Shown: in pieces, positions 8,866-17,788 of the stretch
Layout: every line of letters starts with the position of its first letter
Numbering within the stretch: position 1 is the first letter of the stretch
Source of the DNA: Halobaculum magnesiiphilum
GTDB taxonomy: Archaea; Halobacteriota; Halobacteria; Halobacteriales; Haloferacaceae
Direction of reading: 5' to 3'
DNA length: 64,000 nucleotides
Assembly: GCF_019823105.1 (NCBI RefSeq)
Contig: NZ_CP081959.1
Span: 62,001-126,000 of the forward strand
Notes under the pieces: generated by a model
The model's input: the letters and a program-made list of their open reading frames with translations, nothing else
Told to the model about the DNA's origin: nothing
The model's database searches: none
Translations under genes and position numbers: made by a program

Positions 8866-9498
8866 CTACTGCAGTTGAGGTTCTTCTAAATCTCCCTCTA
8901 AGAAGAGAACCCACGATTCGAAGAATGATATGTCGTTGCTCTCTTCTTGCCGTTTTCGAATATCTGTAAGTGTCTCTTCGTCTGGTTCGATCTCGACCGA
9001 TACCGAGACATCGAGTTTTCCGTCTTCTGGAACGGAAATCCCTGATGAAATCATTCGCTCAATCAACCCAGCGGCTAACTGTGGCGTGAGGCTCTTCACG
9101 AGCATCGGGAAGAGATCCAACAAACCAAGCGCGTGTACCTGCTCAACATCAGTCAGGTCGCCATCATTGAGATATCTGATGAGATGGGCTACTGGTTTCC
9201 CAAACACATCTCGATCGTCGATAGTATCGAGCTGGGCTAACAGCCGGAAATCGAGAAGTGAGGAACGCGCTCGATCGATGATTTCCTGACGCTCTGGATC
9301 ATCTGGATGAGGCTGCCGATTCTCATTTAACACCTCGATCAGATATTGATACTCATCGCCCGAGAGGAATCCGTCGCTCAGCGAGTCGTAATGGGAGTCT
9401 CGCAGCTCATCCGGACAGTTCGGAAGGGGGTTTCCACAATCTCCACAGAAATGGTGATCCTGGCCGACCTCTGAACCGCAATGTGAACAGTATGCCAT
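8866..9498 (-). CDS. Zinc-ribbon protein of unknown function
   Basis: 210 residues. The N-terminus is a double-cysteine zinc ribbon (CSHCG at residues 4-8 and CGDCG at 18-22), followed by an acidic alpha-helical domain without a family I recognise and a C-terminal segment rich in Glu and Asp. The ATG at 9498 immediately precedes the zinc ribbon, which supports it. It sits alone between the IS element and the divergently read membrane protein at 9771. Confidence 0.65.
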   Translation of the reverse strand: MAYCSHCGSEVGQDHHFCGDCGNPLPNCPDELRDSHYDSLSDGFLSGDEYQYLIEVLNENRQPHPDDPERQEIIDRARSSLLDFRLLAQLDTIDDRDVFGKPVAHLIRYLNDGDLTDVEQVHALGLLDLFPMLVKSLTPQLAAGLIERMISSGISVPEDGKLDVSVSVEIEPDEETLTDIRKRQEESNDISFFESWVLFLEGDLEEPQLQ

Positions 9499-9770
9499 GG
9501 TGCCGCAAACGAGGGCGACGGTAATAATTGGAAGAGACAGGGCGTATATCGACTATACTGACCAGCTATTTGTCGAGAACGTTACCGAGCTAGTTTGCGG
9601 TGGCGAATTCTTCCGAGCGGCTCGTAAGATCTCGTGCGTCAGTTCGTTCCTCCCCGCGTGCTCTGATCTCAAGCCATCTCCAACCTTAATCCTAATATTA
9701 ATCTTAACCTCTGCGACCAGCATGCGATTGGGAAATATCAAAGTCGACAACCAACAAACCGAGATACTGA

Positions 9771-10280
9771 ATGTATCGAACCGGACACTACGGAGCTGCT
9801 CTCTTAGGATATGCACCGATAGGATTTCTCCTCCTTCTCTTTGGACTCCGCGAACTCGCACTTCTCGGTGGCGCCGGTGCTGTCGTCCTCGCGATGGTCC
9901 CCGATCTCGATCAGCGGGTACCCGGTGTCACACATCGTGGACCAACGCATACAGTGTGGTTCGGTCTCTTTATTGGGGGAGTGCTTGGAATCGGTGCTGG
10001 ACTGATGGGGAGTTCACGAGGCGTGATTGCAGCAACTAGCCTCGCAGTGCTTGGCTTTCTCGTCGGTGCTGTCAGTGTCCTCTCCCACATCGCAGCAGAC
10101 GCGCTTACTCCCGCTGGCGTTCGCCCGTTCACTCCTGTCCGGAACCGCCGGTACTCCTACAACGTCGCGACGGCGAAGAACCCGATCGCCAATTACGCTC
10201 TTCTGGGAGCGGGAGTGCTCGTTAGTGGAGCTGCATTGGTTGTCGGCTCCACGCTTCGCGACTACCTGGGCCGACTCTAA
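9771..10280 (+). CDS. YdjM-like membrane-bound metal-dependent hydrolase
   Basis: 169 residues with four hydrophobic segments. Conserved polar motifs of the YdjM/DUF457 group are present: the H of TGHYGAALL, the metal-binding PDLDQ at the end of helix two, HRGPTHTVW after it, and SHIAADALTPAG with a further H and D. The activity in archaea is unproven. The 272-base gap upstream (9499-9770) holds an AT-rich stretch but no other recognised feature. Confidence 0.82.
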   Translation: MYRTGHYGAALLGYAPIGFLLLLFGLRELALLGGAGAVVLAMVPDLDQRVPGVTHRGPTHTVWFGLFIGGVLGIGAGLMGSSRGVIAATSLAVLGFLVGAVSVLSHIAADALTPAGVRPFTPVRNRRYSYNVATAKNPIANYALLGAGVLVSGAALVVGSTLRDYLGRL

Positions 10281-10377
10281 CGTCCTCAACCCGTCTGTAC
10301 AGCATACCATTGGAAAAGACGAGTTCGAGAGGACACAACCTCGAATTCAGCTGTGAGTTACAGCTCCGAATCAGCTA

Positions 10378-11229
10378 CTACGAGGAGTTTCTCTGGGTTG
10401 GCCGCCGTTTCGATCTCGTAGAAGGGAGCTGTCCATCTGGACGTGGAACACGCCCCTGTTTGATTTCGTGGTCAACTCGGCGCATGTGTTTACACCCGCC
10501 GTCTGGTGTCCGCTGATCCCAGTCGGGACAGGTACACGACTCGCCGACCACATCTACTTCGTACCGATTCCCTGACGCCGATCGGACTTCGTATCGGCCG
10601 CCTTTTTCCAGCAGCGAGATCGCCATTTCCTCGTCGACGGCGCGTCTGGTTCGTGGCTCAAGGTCGTCACGTTGGGTCGAGTGCTCCGTGACGACCATCC
10701 GGTCGCGAACGTCGCCGGTGCGGCCGCCGTCTGGGGTAACTGTAGCTGTGGAACCCTGGAGCCGATTCGCAAGCAGATCTTCGACCAGATGCCCGTTCGG
10801 CCACAGATAATGGACTTCGCGACGCTCGCGGTGGTCGTAGGAGCCGCAGGCGGCTGCGCTCCCGGTCCAGATACGCCATGCTCCGATTGCCGATAGCACG
10901 TCGACGATGATCCGGGGAACTGCCTCGTACTCGTCGGGGTAGAATACCCGGAAGCGGGTACACTCATCCTGCGGCGGAACCGTCTCCCACCAATCGACGT
11001 CGTCGCCCCAGCTCTCGCACATCGCCGTGTCCTCCCCGTATCCGACGGTCACGCCGTCGATCGGCGTCCAGTCTGCTGGGAGGTGATCCGCCTCGCCTTC
11101 GAGCACTCGGAGGCCGGCGTATCGGAGGTACTCGTGGGCTTGGTTGTCTGTCGTACGAGCGACCTGGTCGTGCTGCTCGGCAACGTGCTCGGCTTCCTCG
11201 AGGACCGTCGTGAGATAGGGTTCAGTCAT
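10378..11229 (-). CDS. SWIM zinc-finger protein
   Basis: 283 residues. A SWIM-type zinc finger lies near the C-terminus, with CTCPDWDQRTPDGGCKH giving the CxCx(n)CxH ligands, followed by a basic tail. The N-terminal 190 residues are acidic and of no recognised fold. SWIM domains bind DNA or protein in plasmid and chromatin proteins. The ATG at 11229 is chosen because it starts the conserved-looking MTEPYLTTVLEEAE block and lies 21 bases after the hairpin element at 11250-11276. First gene of the backbone that carries this leader. Confidence 0.8.
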   Translation of the reverse strand: MTEPYLTTVLEEAEHVAEQHDQVARTTDNQAHEYLRYAGLRVLEGEADHLPADWTPIDGVTVGYGEDTAMCESWGDDVDWWETVPPQDECTRFRVFYPDEYEAVPRIIVDVLSAIGAWRIWTGSAAACGSYDHRERREVHYLWPNGHLVEDLLANRLQGSTATVTPDGGRTGDVRDRMVVTEHSTQRDDLEPRTRRAVDEEMAISLLEKGGRYEVRSASGNRYEVDVVGESCTCPDWDQRTPDGGCKHMRRVDHEIKQGRVPRPDGQLPSTRSKRRPTQRNSS

Positions 11230-11249
11230 CGTTCGACGGAGGTCTGAAT

Positions 11250-11276
11250 GCGCCTCCGCCCCTCTGCGGGCGCAGA
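11250..11276 (-). promoter_or_regulatory. Hairpin leader element 1 (SWIM gene)
   Basis: On the coding strand: T-run, then arms GCGCC and GGCGC around a G-rich loop. It lies 21 bases before the start at 11229. The loop has GGGGCGG in place of the usual GGGTG. Confidence 0.55.
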
Positions 11277-11281
11277 AAAAC

Positions 11282-11323
11282 TTAACCAACAGAGCGGGAG
11301 GAATCCATCACTCTGTTGGTTAA
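11282..11323. repeat. TTAACCAAC inverted repeat, copy 1
   Basis: TTAACCAACAGAG (11282-11294) and CTCTGTTGGTTAA (11311-11323) are perfect 13-base arms around a 16-base loop. The right arm contains the TAA stop of the metallopeptidase-like gene, so the hairpin forms at that gene's 3' end. Confidence 0.75.
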
Positions 11324-12267
11324 TCAGGTAGGGACGAGGATTCGCTCTCAAGAACGTCGATGAGTTCTTCTGCCGTTCGACTAATCCGGCCGAGGCGCTC
11401 GCGTACGACCTCGGAATCGTCCGACTCCCACGCAGCGAGGTAGAACGCCGACCCGCTGGTGTCCAACCCACAGTAGCGCCCGACGACGTACGCGACGGCT
11501 TCGGCCTCGACTTCGCGTTTCGCCCGCTCGGTGTCGTCGTCGACGTCGAAGTGGAGCAGAGCGTGGGCGTACTCGTGAATTAGCGTCCGCGCGAGGTCCG
11601 CCTCGTTCTCCCGATCACGCACCTCGACGAGCGGCTGAACGTCGACGAGGCTCAGCTGCTCGCAGATGCCCTTCGCCTCGCCGTGGGTCCACTCCTCGGC
11701 TGGAACGATCCGCACCGTCACGCCGAGGTCGTCAGCGGCGGCAGTCAACTGCTCGACGAGGTCGCCGGCGTCCCCGGTCGCTTCCGTGTCGAGATCAGGA
11801 AGCGGCTCGCCCTCGGTCTGGGAGACATCGAACACTGGCGCGGGCTTGAACCCGACGAGACCCTCGGACCATTCCTCGGGCGGCGTCTCGTCGTACTCAC
11901 AGTCGCTGTCCTCGTGGTAGCTCGGCGAGCTCTCGCACTCCGGGCACTGCTTGGTGATGATCGGCGCCCAGATCCAGATGGCCGATTCGCCCTCTGTGAC
12001 GTACCGGTCGAACTCCTCCTGCCACGTCCGGTAGCCAGCCACGCGGGTTGCCTCGGGACACTGCCGCTTGATGAGGAGCGTGTTCCGGTAGGAGTAGTCG
12101 TGGAATCGACTCTGGACGTCAAGCCACTCCTGGAACTCCGCGCTGGCTTGCGCGTCGTCGACGCCGGCGACGAGCTCGTCGATCCACTGTTCGATGGTAC
12201 TGTTCATCTCGTCTGATCGCGTGTCGGTCTGGTCGAAGGAGACCGACGAGTCTCTGGTCGTAGCCAT
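11320..12267 (-). CDS. ArdC/ImmA-like zinc metallopeptidase
   Basis: 315 residues. The N-terminal part (WLDVQSRFHDYSYRNTLLI...ATRVAGYRTWQEE) matches the ArdC-like single-strand-DNA-binding region of plasmid antirestriction proteins. The C-terminal half carries a zinc protease motif HEYAHALLH with a downstream EAEAVAYVVG glutamate, as in ImmA/IrrE peptidases. A cysteine pair insert (CPECES) sits between. ArdC-type proteins protect incoming DNA during transfer, which fits a mobile backbone. The ATG at 12267 is preferred; the frame extends 18 codons further but through the conserved hairpin. Confidence 0.83.
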   Translation of the reverse strand: MATTRDSSVSFDQTDTRSDEMNSTIEQWIDELVAGVDDAQASAEFQEWLDVQSRFHDYSYRNTLLIKRQCPEATRVAGYRTWQEEFDRYVTEGESAIWIWAPIITKQCPECESSPSYHEDSDCEYDETPPEEWSEGLVGFKPAPVFDVSQTEGEPLPDLDTEATGDAGDLVEQLTAAADDLGVTVRIVPAEEWTHGEAKGICEQLSLVDVQPLVEVRDRENEADLARTLIHEYAHALLHFDVDDDTERAKREVEAEAVAYVVGRYCGLDTSGSAFYLAAWESDDSEVVRERLGRISRTAEELIDVLESESSSLPD

Positions 12268-12312
12268 TGGGTTCACCGAATCGAGTTCACGGCGACTGCG
12301 TCTGTTTAGACC

Positions 12313-12342
12313 GCGCCGCACCCCTCAGGGGCGTTCAAAAAA
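12313..12342 (-). promoter_or_regulatory. Hairpin leader element 2 (metallopeptidase gene)
   Basis: Coding strand: TTTTTT, then CGCCCC paired with GGGGTGCGG-type sequence. The loop carries GAGGGGTG. It lies 46 bases before the start at 12267. Confidence 0.7.
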
Positions 12343-12354
12343 CCGCTCTGTCGG

Positions 12355-12702
12355 TCAGCGGAGCTCGTGGCGTTCGTTCGCAAAGCCAACCGAGACGAGG
12401 TACTCGAGGAACTCGTCGAACCGCTCGACGTCACTGGGGGTGTCGGTCGCAAGGTGACGTGCCCACTCGATGGCCCATTGGAAGGCGGGATCTGTGCCGC
12501 CCTTGCCGTGAATGTACCACCATCGGGCCGCTTTCAACACGACCAGCGGATTCGTCGGCGGCTGCTCACCGGCGAGCCCACGGGTGATGGATTCGATTTC
12601 GTCGGGCACGTCGGCGGAATCGACCTCTGCTGATTGCGTGTTGTCGATATCGACCGGGATCTCGTCGATCGAGACGTTGTCGGGACTCTGTTGTTGACTC
12701 AT
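12355..12702 (-). CDS. Small acidic haloarchaeal plasmid protein
   Basis: 115 residues. The N-terminal third is acidic and probably disordered; the rest is predicted helical with the aromatic block LKAARWWYIHGKGG and FEWAIEWARHLATD-like helices. I recognise no family. The ATG at 12702 follows hairpin element 3 at the usual distance, and a longer frame to 12777 would run through that hairpin. It lies directly upstream of the metallopeptidase-like gene, 87 bases from it. Confidence 0.6.
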   Translation of the reverse strand: MSQQQSPDNVSIDEIPVDIDNTQSAEVDSADVPDEIESITRGLAGEQPPTNPLVVLKAARWWYIHGKGGTDPAFQWAIEWARHLATDTPSDVERFDEFLEYLVSVGFANERHELR

Positions 12703-12732
12703 TGAAAGCCACCTCTGAGAGCCTTCGAAGGA

Positions 12733-12762
12733 GCCCTCGCCCTCTCTGGGGGCACGAAAAAC
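12733..12762 (-). promoter_or_regulatory. Hairpin leader element 3
   Basis: Coding strand: TTTTTCG, arms GCCC and GGGC, loop containing AGAGAGGGCGA. Ends 31 bases before the start at 12702. Confidence 0.6.
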
Positions 12763-12886
12763 AGGTCGCGAAGTCACGCCGGCGGGAGGTAGACGCTCTG
12801 TTCGCCGGCGTTAGATTCTGAAATAGCTACATTGAAGTCAAAGACTTAGATATCAGTTGGGTTGTCGTATATAGATGCGCTTCCTC

Positions 12887-14167
12887 TCAGCTTTCGTCTC
12901 GAGTCAAGAAAATAGAGTCAGGATCAGGAACAGCAGGTATTTTCGAATTGCCGTACCCAACGTAATAAGGATATTCTGGCGATGATCCATATCCGTCATT
13001 TTCAATAGAGACACTCTTCGCCTCGGAGACTATTTTGACATCCCCTGTGTTATCCACTCCAATTACACCACATCGGGTGTCAACCGGAGCAGGAAAATCA
13101 TTCAGTAGACTGCGTGCTTGCCCAGTAATGGAGTTTGGAACAGCGAGATAGATATGTGTTAAACATTTGGTCTCTGTATATTTGATTAACTGGCTCTTGA
13201 GACGGTCTGTCTCTTTCAGTCCAGAACTTGTCTTCGCCTCGATGCCAATCACCTTTCCGCCCGATCGGAGAACGTCTGTCGCTGTTTCTCCACCTTCGAA
13301 CGAAATTAGGTCGATATTGATAGAATTGTTCCCTGACTCCGGGTTGGGTAATGCTGCCTCGGGAATACCCCCGAATTCACGCCAAAGAAAATGATGTAGC
13401 CACACCTCACTCTTATTTGGTGAGATCGTCTGTTTCCGGGAGTTCAAATCAGCTTCTCGTAGAACAACTGGATTCGGATCTGGCTGAGATGTGTGGAGAT
13501 TAGAGAGTTCCTCGTTGATTTTGATACGGCCCATCATTCCTGTTTGTTCAATATTCAGTGGGACGAGAATGGTACCCACTTGATTAATATGTGGAAACCA
13601 TTCAACCGCGTCACTAAGGGCTGAAACCACTCGTTGAATTGTTGTATCAGATGATTCGTACTCCTCATAATAGTGATCGGGCCAACCAAGATCCGGTAAT
13701 TTAGTTGTCCAGTCCTCAAATTTCCGATCATCTGCGAGATCGATTTCAAGAAGAGATGGATTCTCCTCTTCAATAGCGGAGAGAATTCGATTGAGATCTA
13801 CATCTCGATTTATCAGTTGACGTGCAGCGAATGCCGCCTCATAACACTTCCCGTGATCTAAGAGGTAGTGGTGATCGGTGTCCTCAACCAAACTGAGAAA
13901 TTCATCTACCTCATAAGAGGCAAAGAAAACACGGTCAAGACTATCGCTCTCAATATACTTGTGTATCTGCTTGATCGTAGTCGTATTAATTCCTGTACTA
14001 GTCGCTCCCTTAACTTCGATCCCCCAGCGTTCACCGTCAGGAGTTTCAGCATATAAATCGATTCGACCATCTTCTAGTTTGACTTCGGGCCAAACCTCAC
14101 ACCCTTGAGTCTCCTCAAGCCACAGCCACAACCGATTTTGGAGTTCAACCTCGACAAAACTCGGCAT
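12887..14167 (-). CDS. Protein with two PD-(D/E)XK nuclease-like motifs
   Basis: 426 residues of no recognised named family. Two nuclease-type active sites can be read. The N-terminal one has Asp37 in GRIDLYAETP and E51-x-K53 in WGIEVKGATS. The C-terminal one has Asp286 in INIDLISFEG and E310-x-K312 in VIGIEAKTSS. Both fit the D...ExK core of the PD-(D/E)XK fold, so this looks like a tandem or duplicated nuclease. It is markedly AT-richer than its neighbours, lacks the backbone hairpin, and faces away from the unknown gene at 14241 with 73 bases between starts. The start at 14167 begins a conventional N-terminus (MPSFVEVELQNRLW). A restriction or defence role is inferred. Confidence 0.7.
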   Translation of the reverse strand: MPSFVEVELQNRLWLWLEETQGCEVWPEVKLEDGRIDLYAETPDGERWGIEVKGATSTGINTTTIKQIHKYIESDSLDRVFFASYEVDEFLSLVEDTDHHYLLDHGKCYEAAFAARQLINRDVDLNRILSAIEEENPSLLEIDLADDRKFEDWTTKLPDLGWPDHYYEEYESSDTTIQRVVSALSDAVEWFPHINQVGTILVPLNIEQTGMMGRIKINEELSNLHTSQPDPNPVVLREADLNSRKQTISPNKSEVWLHHFLWREFGGIPEAALPNPESGNNSINIDLISFEGGETATDVLRSGGKVIGIEAKTSSGLKETDRLKSQLIKYTETKCLTHIYLAVPNSITGQARSLLNDFPAPVDTRCGVIGVDNTGDVKIVSEAKSVSIENDGYGSSPEYPYYVGYGNSKIPAVPDPDSIFLTRDES

Positions 14168-14240
14168 AGTCTTGATGACAACCCCTCTCCAATGTAATTT
14201 TTCCACTACTTCTAAATCATCTCTGATTCGAAAATGAGGT

Positions 14241-15197
14241 ATGACGAACGACCCTATTAGCTCGATTCGGATGACGACAAGGGAACGCAACGCCGGCGAT
14301 GCTCTCTATATTGATCCTGCTGAATCTGCGATCGAAGAAGGATATTCCGTGTCACATTCTCGGTTCGCTAAATCGGAAAACGACCAGTATATTGCTTCTC
14401 TAGTTCGACGCGATAGGAATTCAACGCAAACCGAATTAGTGGTATTATTTAGAGACGAATCGTATGTTGCCGAGCTACCAATACCGATAGGAGACGGGGT
14501 GAGAAACGTATCTGTCAGTAACAACGGTCGGGTGTATTTATACGCAGATTATGAAGAAACCTCGACCCACACAACAGATCAGTTACCTACCCCTGATCAA
14601 GAGGAGTCTCCCTCAAATCTCCTGATGGCTTGGGAGCCGAATATGGAGTCCCCTGATTATATCGATGCATTTGTTAGTGAATTGCAATGGATAGCGGTGA
14701 GTGGCGATGGTGCCTATGTGAGCGCATTAACTGGACTCCCCGACCGTTCTGCCCATCTCTATACTGGGGATGGTCAGTACATCGGGAAAGCCGAAATGCC
14801 GGGACCTGCCATTCATTGCCGATTTGAGAAACAAAACGGTCATCACTACATTATCGGCTATGGGCCGAATCTTGAAGAACCGAGACAGTATCCTGTTGAT
14901 GGTGAAAAATTCACTAATTCTACCCATCAAGTGCATAATCCGGTTGTTGTCCCAAATGAAGAATCGAGTGGTCACATCATTGCTGAAGAGTCAATTCCGG
15001 ATGATACTCAGAGACTCAGGCTGCCGGGTAATAGTTTAAAAAGCACCTGTGGCGAATCAATAGCCCCAATAGATGCATATCGAATCTACGATGATGTTTC
15101 CAGCGCTGTAGATAGCGGGGTGACACTTTGCTCTTCGTGTGAAAGTGGTACAGCAGAGCCCGAAAAACACGAGCAAACATCCTATATGAACCGATAA
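14241..15197 (+). CDS. Unknown protein, possible beta-propeller
   Basis: 318 residues. Repeated strand-like segments of the type VSVSNNGRVYLYADY, IAVSGDGAYVSALTG, SAHLYTGDGQYIGKAEM suggest WD40/YVTN-like propeller blades. The C-terminus has a possible zinc site (CGESIAP and CSSCESG). No family is recognised. It is divergent from the two-motif nuclease gene and has the same low-GC character, so the two probably arrived together. A sensor role is speculative. An ATG at 14271 is an alternative start. Confidence 0.6.
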   Translation: MTNDPISSIRMTTRERNAGDALYIDPAESAIEEGYSVSHSRFAKSENDQYIASLVRRDRNSTQTELVVLFRDESYVAELPIPIGDGVRNVSVSNNGRVYLYADYEETSTHTTDQLPTPDQEESPSNLLMAWEPNMESPDYIDAFVSELQWIAVSGDGAYVSALTGLPDRSAHLYTGDGQYIGKAEMPGPAIHCRFEKQNGHHYIIGYGPNLEEPRQYPVDGEKFTNSTHQVHNPVVVPNEESSGHIIAEESIPDDTQRLRLPGNSLKSTCGESIAPIDAYRIYDDVSSAVDSGVTLCSSCESGTAEPEKHEQTSYMNR

Positions 15198-15871
15198 GAG
15201 TGCCAGCCAAATCCACAGGAGAAATTTCTCGGTTAGGTCAGCCTCGTCCTTCCAAGAGAGTGCTGAGACAATAGCTCTGAATATTCTGCGTAATCGTTCA
15301 AATGGCGCTCCTTAGTACCATCTGGATAAATTCGGGTTACTTTGACTTCGTATCTCAATCTGTCGTGGTGGTACTCGTCAAAGCTCGGCTCACGATCAAA
15401 GTTTCTATAGTGTTCTCCGATTGTGCTTCTCGGCTTCTGCTGTCCTCTCGGGTTGAACAGGACCAAGTCCACCGATTCACACTGATCCCAATTCGTATTG
15501 TCGAGGAATTCCTGTCGATGGCGTGAATAATATCTAAAACTCGACGAATAGTTGTCCGGGCCGACTAGTTCTGCCTGATACCCTCTTGACGAGGTGATGT
15601 CCGATCTACCAATACGGAACTCCTCTATCGGAACATCGAGATCAAACTCGGACAATATCTCCTCAGTCCTTCTCCTCACCTCCCGATCTGCATGAGGGGC
15701 CAGAATAACTCTATTGACTATATCCCTCCAATCTCCATTTATCCATAGTGGATGCTCATAATTAGGTAGGGCTTCTTCAGGTAGCTCGCGGTTGTCAAGC
15801 AGTAGTAATGGGTTGCCTCCAAGATTATAGACCATCCTGAATTCTTGCTCATCTTCAAATTGTCTATGCTT

Positions 15872-16940
15872 GAGGGTGTCATAGAAGAGTTCTCACACCG
15901 TGATGATCGTACTTCCTGGATTGTCTCCGCGTTCGTAGTTGGTGATAGCGACGACGAGGCGAAGGCACAGGGCAAGAAACACCTGCGCCCGTGCGTGGAC
16001 GCGGCCTCGGGCGTGCGTTCGCCCGAGGCCGCAGTCCTTCACTGAGTCGTTGGTTCGTTCGACTCCAGTACGGCGGTTGTACGTCTCATCCAACGTGGAC
16101 TGCTTCAGCTGAACGTCCTCGCTGTGTTGTTCGATCCGGTCTTCGACCCTGTATTCGATGTCTTTTGGGTCGTCGGTGTTTCGTGCGTTGTACGGAGCGA
16201 CTGGCACGACCCCTGCGGCCAGCAGGTGGTCGTGCCAGTCGAGCGTGTCGTAGGCGCTGTCACCGACCATCCAGATCGGCTTGGCGACGGCGAGCGCGTC
16301 ACGTGTGACGCGTATCGCCGTCTCCTCTGGTGCTTGCTTACTCTCTGTGAACTCGGCTGCGATCGGGATCTTTTGCCCGGTCGAGACGATCGTGCAACCG
16401 TAGCCGTAGTAGTACTCGTCGTCGGTTGGATCGTAGCACTTCGATGCATCTTGATCGGCGGGCATCGTCCTCACGTCAGTTGAATCGATACAGTAGGTCA
16501 AATCGAGCAGGCCGCGGCGGGCGGCCTGCTCGACGAGGTGGTCGAACACCTCCTCACCGACGTGTTCGAGGTCGGTGAGAAAGCGATCGACCGTGTCTCT
16601 CGACGGCGGTCGATCGAAGCCACAGCTCAGCCAGACGACTGTGTTTCGAAGCTCTCGTTCAACGGGACGAATGCCGTAGATGTCCTTGTAGTAGCAGTGG
16701 AGAAAGCCACGCATCATCTCTGGTGGTTCGTGGTCTCGTGTTCGCCCCGTCTTCGCCGGGGCGAACACATCGAATTCTTCGAGAAACTCGAAGGAAAGGT
16801 GCTCAAACAACGCTAGCGTCTCGGTCTCCACGACATTGAAGAACGAGTCTACCGAAGGATCATCTTGCAGGGTCGCTGAACTCATTCCACCTCAGCGTTC
16901 ACCCTGCTCTTTGGTGTGTTACTCGTTCTATGACACCCTC
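15872..16940 (-). mobile_element. IS5-type insertion sequence, complete
   Basis: 1069-base element. Terminal inverted repeats share GAGGGTGTCATAGAA at both ends (15872-15886 and the complement at 16926-16940), with further similarity ending in CACACC. It is flanked by the direct repeat TATGCTT (15865-15871 and 16941-16947). One transposase gene fills it. The clean ends, the duplication and the intact host frame when excised make the boundaries certain. Confidence 0.92.
15893..16885 (-). CDS. DDE transposase, IS5-like
   Basis: 330 residues and uninterrupted. Catalytic residues: D in YCIDSTDVRTM, D in MVGDSAYDTLDW, and E in RRTGVERTNDSVKDC. The N-terminal half is a helical DNA-binding region with PEMMRGFLHCYYKDIYG. 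It fills the IS between the inverted repeats, with its stop 21 bases inside the left end. Intact and probably functional, consistent with recent insertion into the DUF2971 gene. Confidence 0.87.
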   Translation of the reverse strand: MSSATLQDDPSVDSFFNVVETETLALFEHLSFEFLEEFDVFAPAKTGRTRDHEPPEMMRGFLHCYYKDIYGIRPVERELRNTVVWLSCGFDRPPSRDTVDRFLTDLEHVGEEVFDHLVEQAARRGLLDLTYCIDSTDVRTMPADQDASKCYDPTDDEYYYGYGCTIVSTGQKIPIAAEFTESKQAPEETAIRVTRDALAVAKPIWMVGDSAYDTLDWHDHLLAAGVVPVAPYNARNTDDPKDIEYRVEDRIEQHSEDVQLKQSTLDETYNRRTGVERTNDSVKDCGLGRTHARGRVHARAQVFLALCLRLVVAITNYERGDNPGSTIITV

Positions 16941-17463
16941 TATGCTTAGTAAAATACAGCGACTGTGGGATCTGTGGATTGGCCTCTCTCCACCAATCAA
17001 GATATCTCACTGCACCCATATTCAACTCCAATTCCGGTCTGAAGCTCCGCAATAGTTGTCCGACAGTCGTCTCGATTGCAACTCCGTCTTCCAGATTAGC
17101 ATACTCCTTCCAGATTTTCTTTGACTCATCGGTGCCAGTATTCCAGCTGTTCACGTAGTAATAATGTCGAGCGTTTCGCCTGAATTGTCTCATCCCAGTC
17201 GGGAAGTCCATTTCTTCTCCACTCTGGAGAATCATATCAGAGGTCTCGTTCGATTGAAGAAGCTCACTGATCCTCGTTCGAACTGTACCCCGTCCTTCGT
17301 ACTTTTCGTAGTGTTCGGCTTTCCCAAATCTGAGTCCCTTAACGAACACATCTCGGAGATATTTTAGAGGGCGAAACCGACGTACGACCATCCTATCGGT
17401 AGGACATAGCCACGGAGCATCGGGGAAGGCTGGTGGCGAATCTCTGTCCTCAACGGAATCCAT

Positions 17464-17788
17464 ATTTCATTCTCATCTCACAATTGGGCTTATCTCTGAT
17501 GCGTTATTTTCGGCCGAGACTATGTTTCGGCGTTCGCAAACAATTCAAAGGGCTCACGCCCGTATTTGAGAACAACCCCGGTAATTCTAACTGAACTTCA
17601 TCAACTCTTACTGAGATCTCCGGATACAGGGTTCAAACACGGCTATTTAAAGATTGGAACATCAGAGGTTCATTTATCCGCGGCAGTTCCATCTATTAAT
17701 CTGCAAGTTAGGCTTCCCTTGTTCAACACGCAGATTATATCCCTTGCTACGAATCCCGTCCAAGGCTTAAACCGGAGAACGGTGTTCG
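17464..17788. other. AT-rich gene-free stretch
   Basis: 325 bases of low GC between the DUF2971 start and the HNH pseudogene stop. An open frame on the plus strand (17566-18018) runs antisense into the HNH domain and has no family features, so I do not call it. No repeats or RNA recognised. Confidence 0.4.

Larger units (their letters stand above)
15233..17463 (-). pseudogene. DUF2971-like gene interrupted by an IS5-type element
   Basis: Two halves of one gene flank the IS at 15872-16940. The N-terminal half (17463 down to 16941) contains FRPLKYLRDVFVKGLRFG and ends in LYFTKHR. Removing the IS and one copy of its 7-base duplication joins it in frame to QFEDEQEFRMVYNLGG, reconstructing the LYFTKHRQFEDEQEFRM core that typifies DUF2971 proteins. 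The repaired gene is 1155 bases, 384 codons plus stop, without any other defect, so the insertion is recent. DUF2971 proteins often occur near restriction or defence genes; activity is unknown. The 3' half retains its own ATG at 15835 but would lack the N-terminal domain. Confidence 0.85.
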
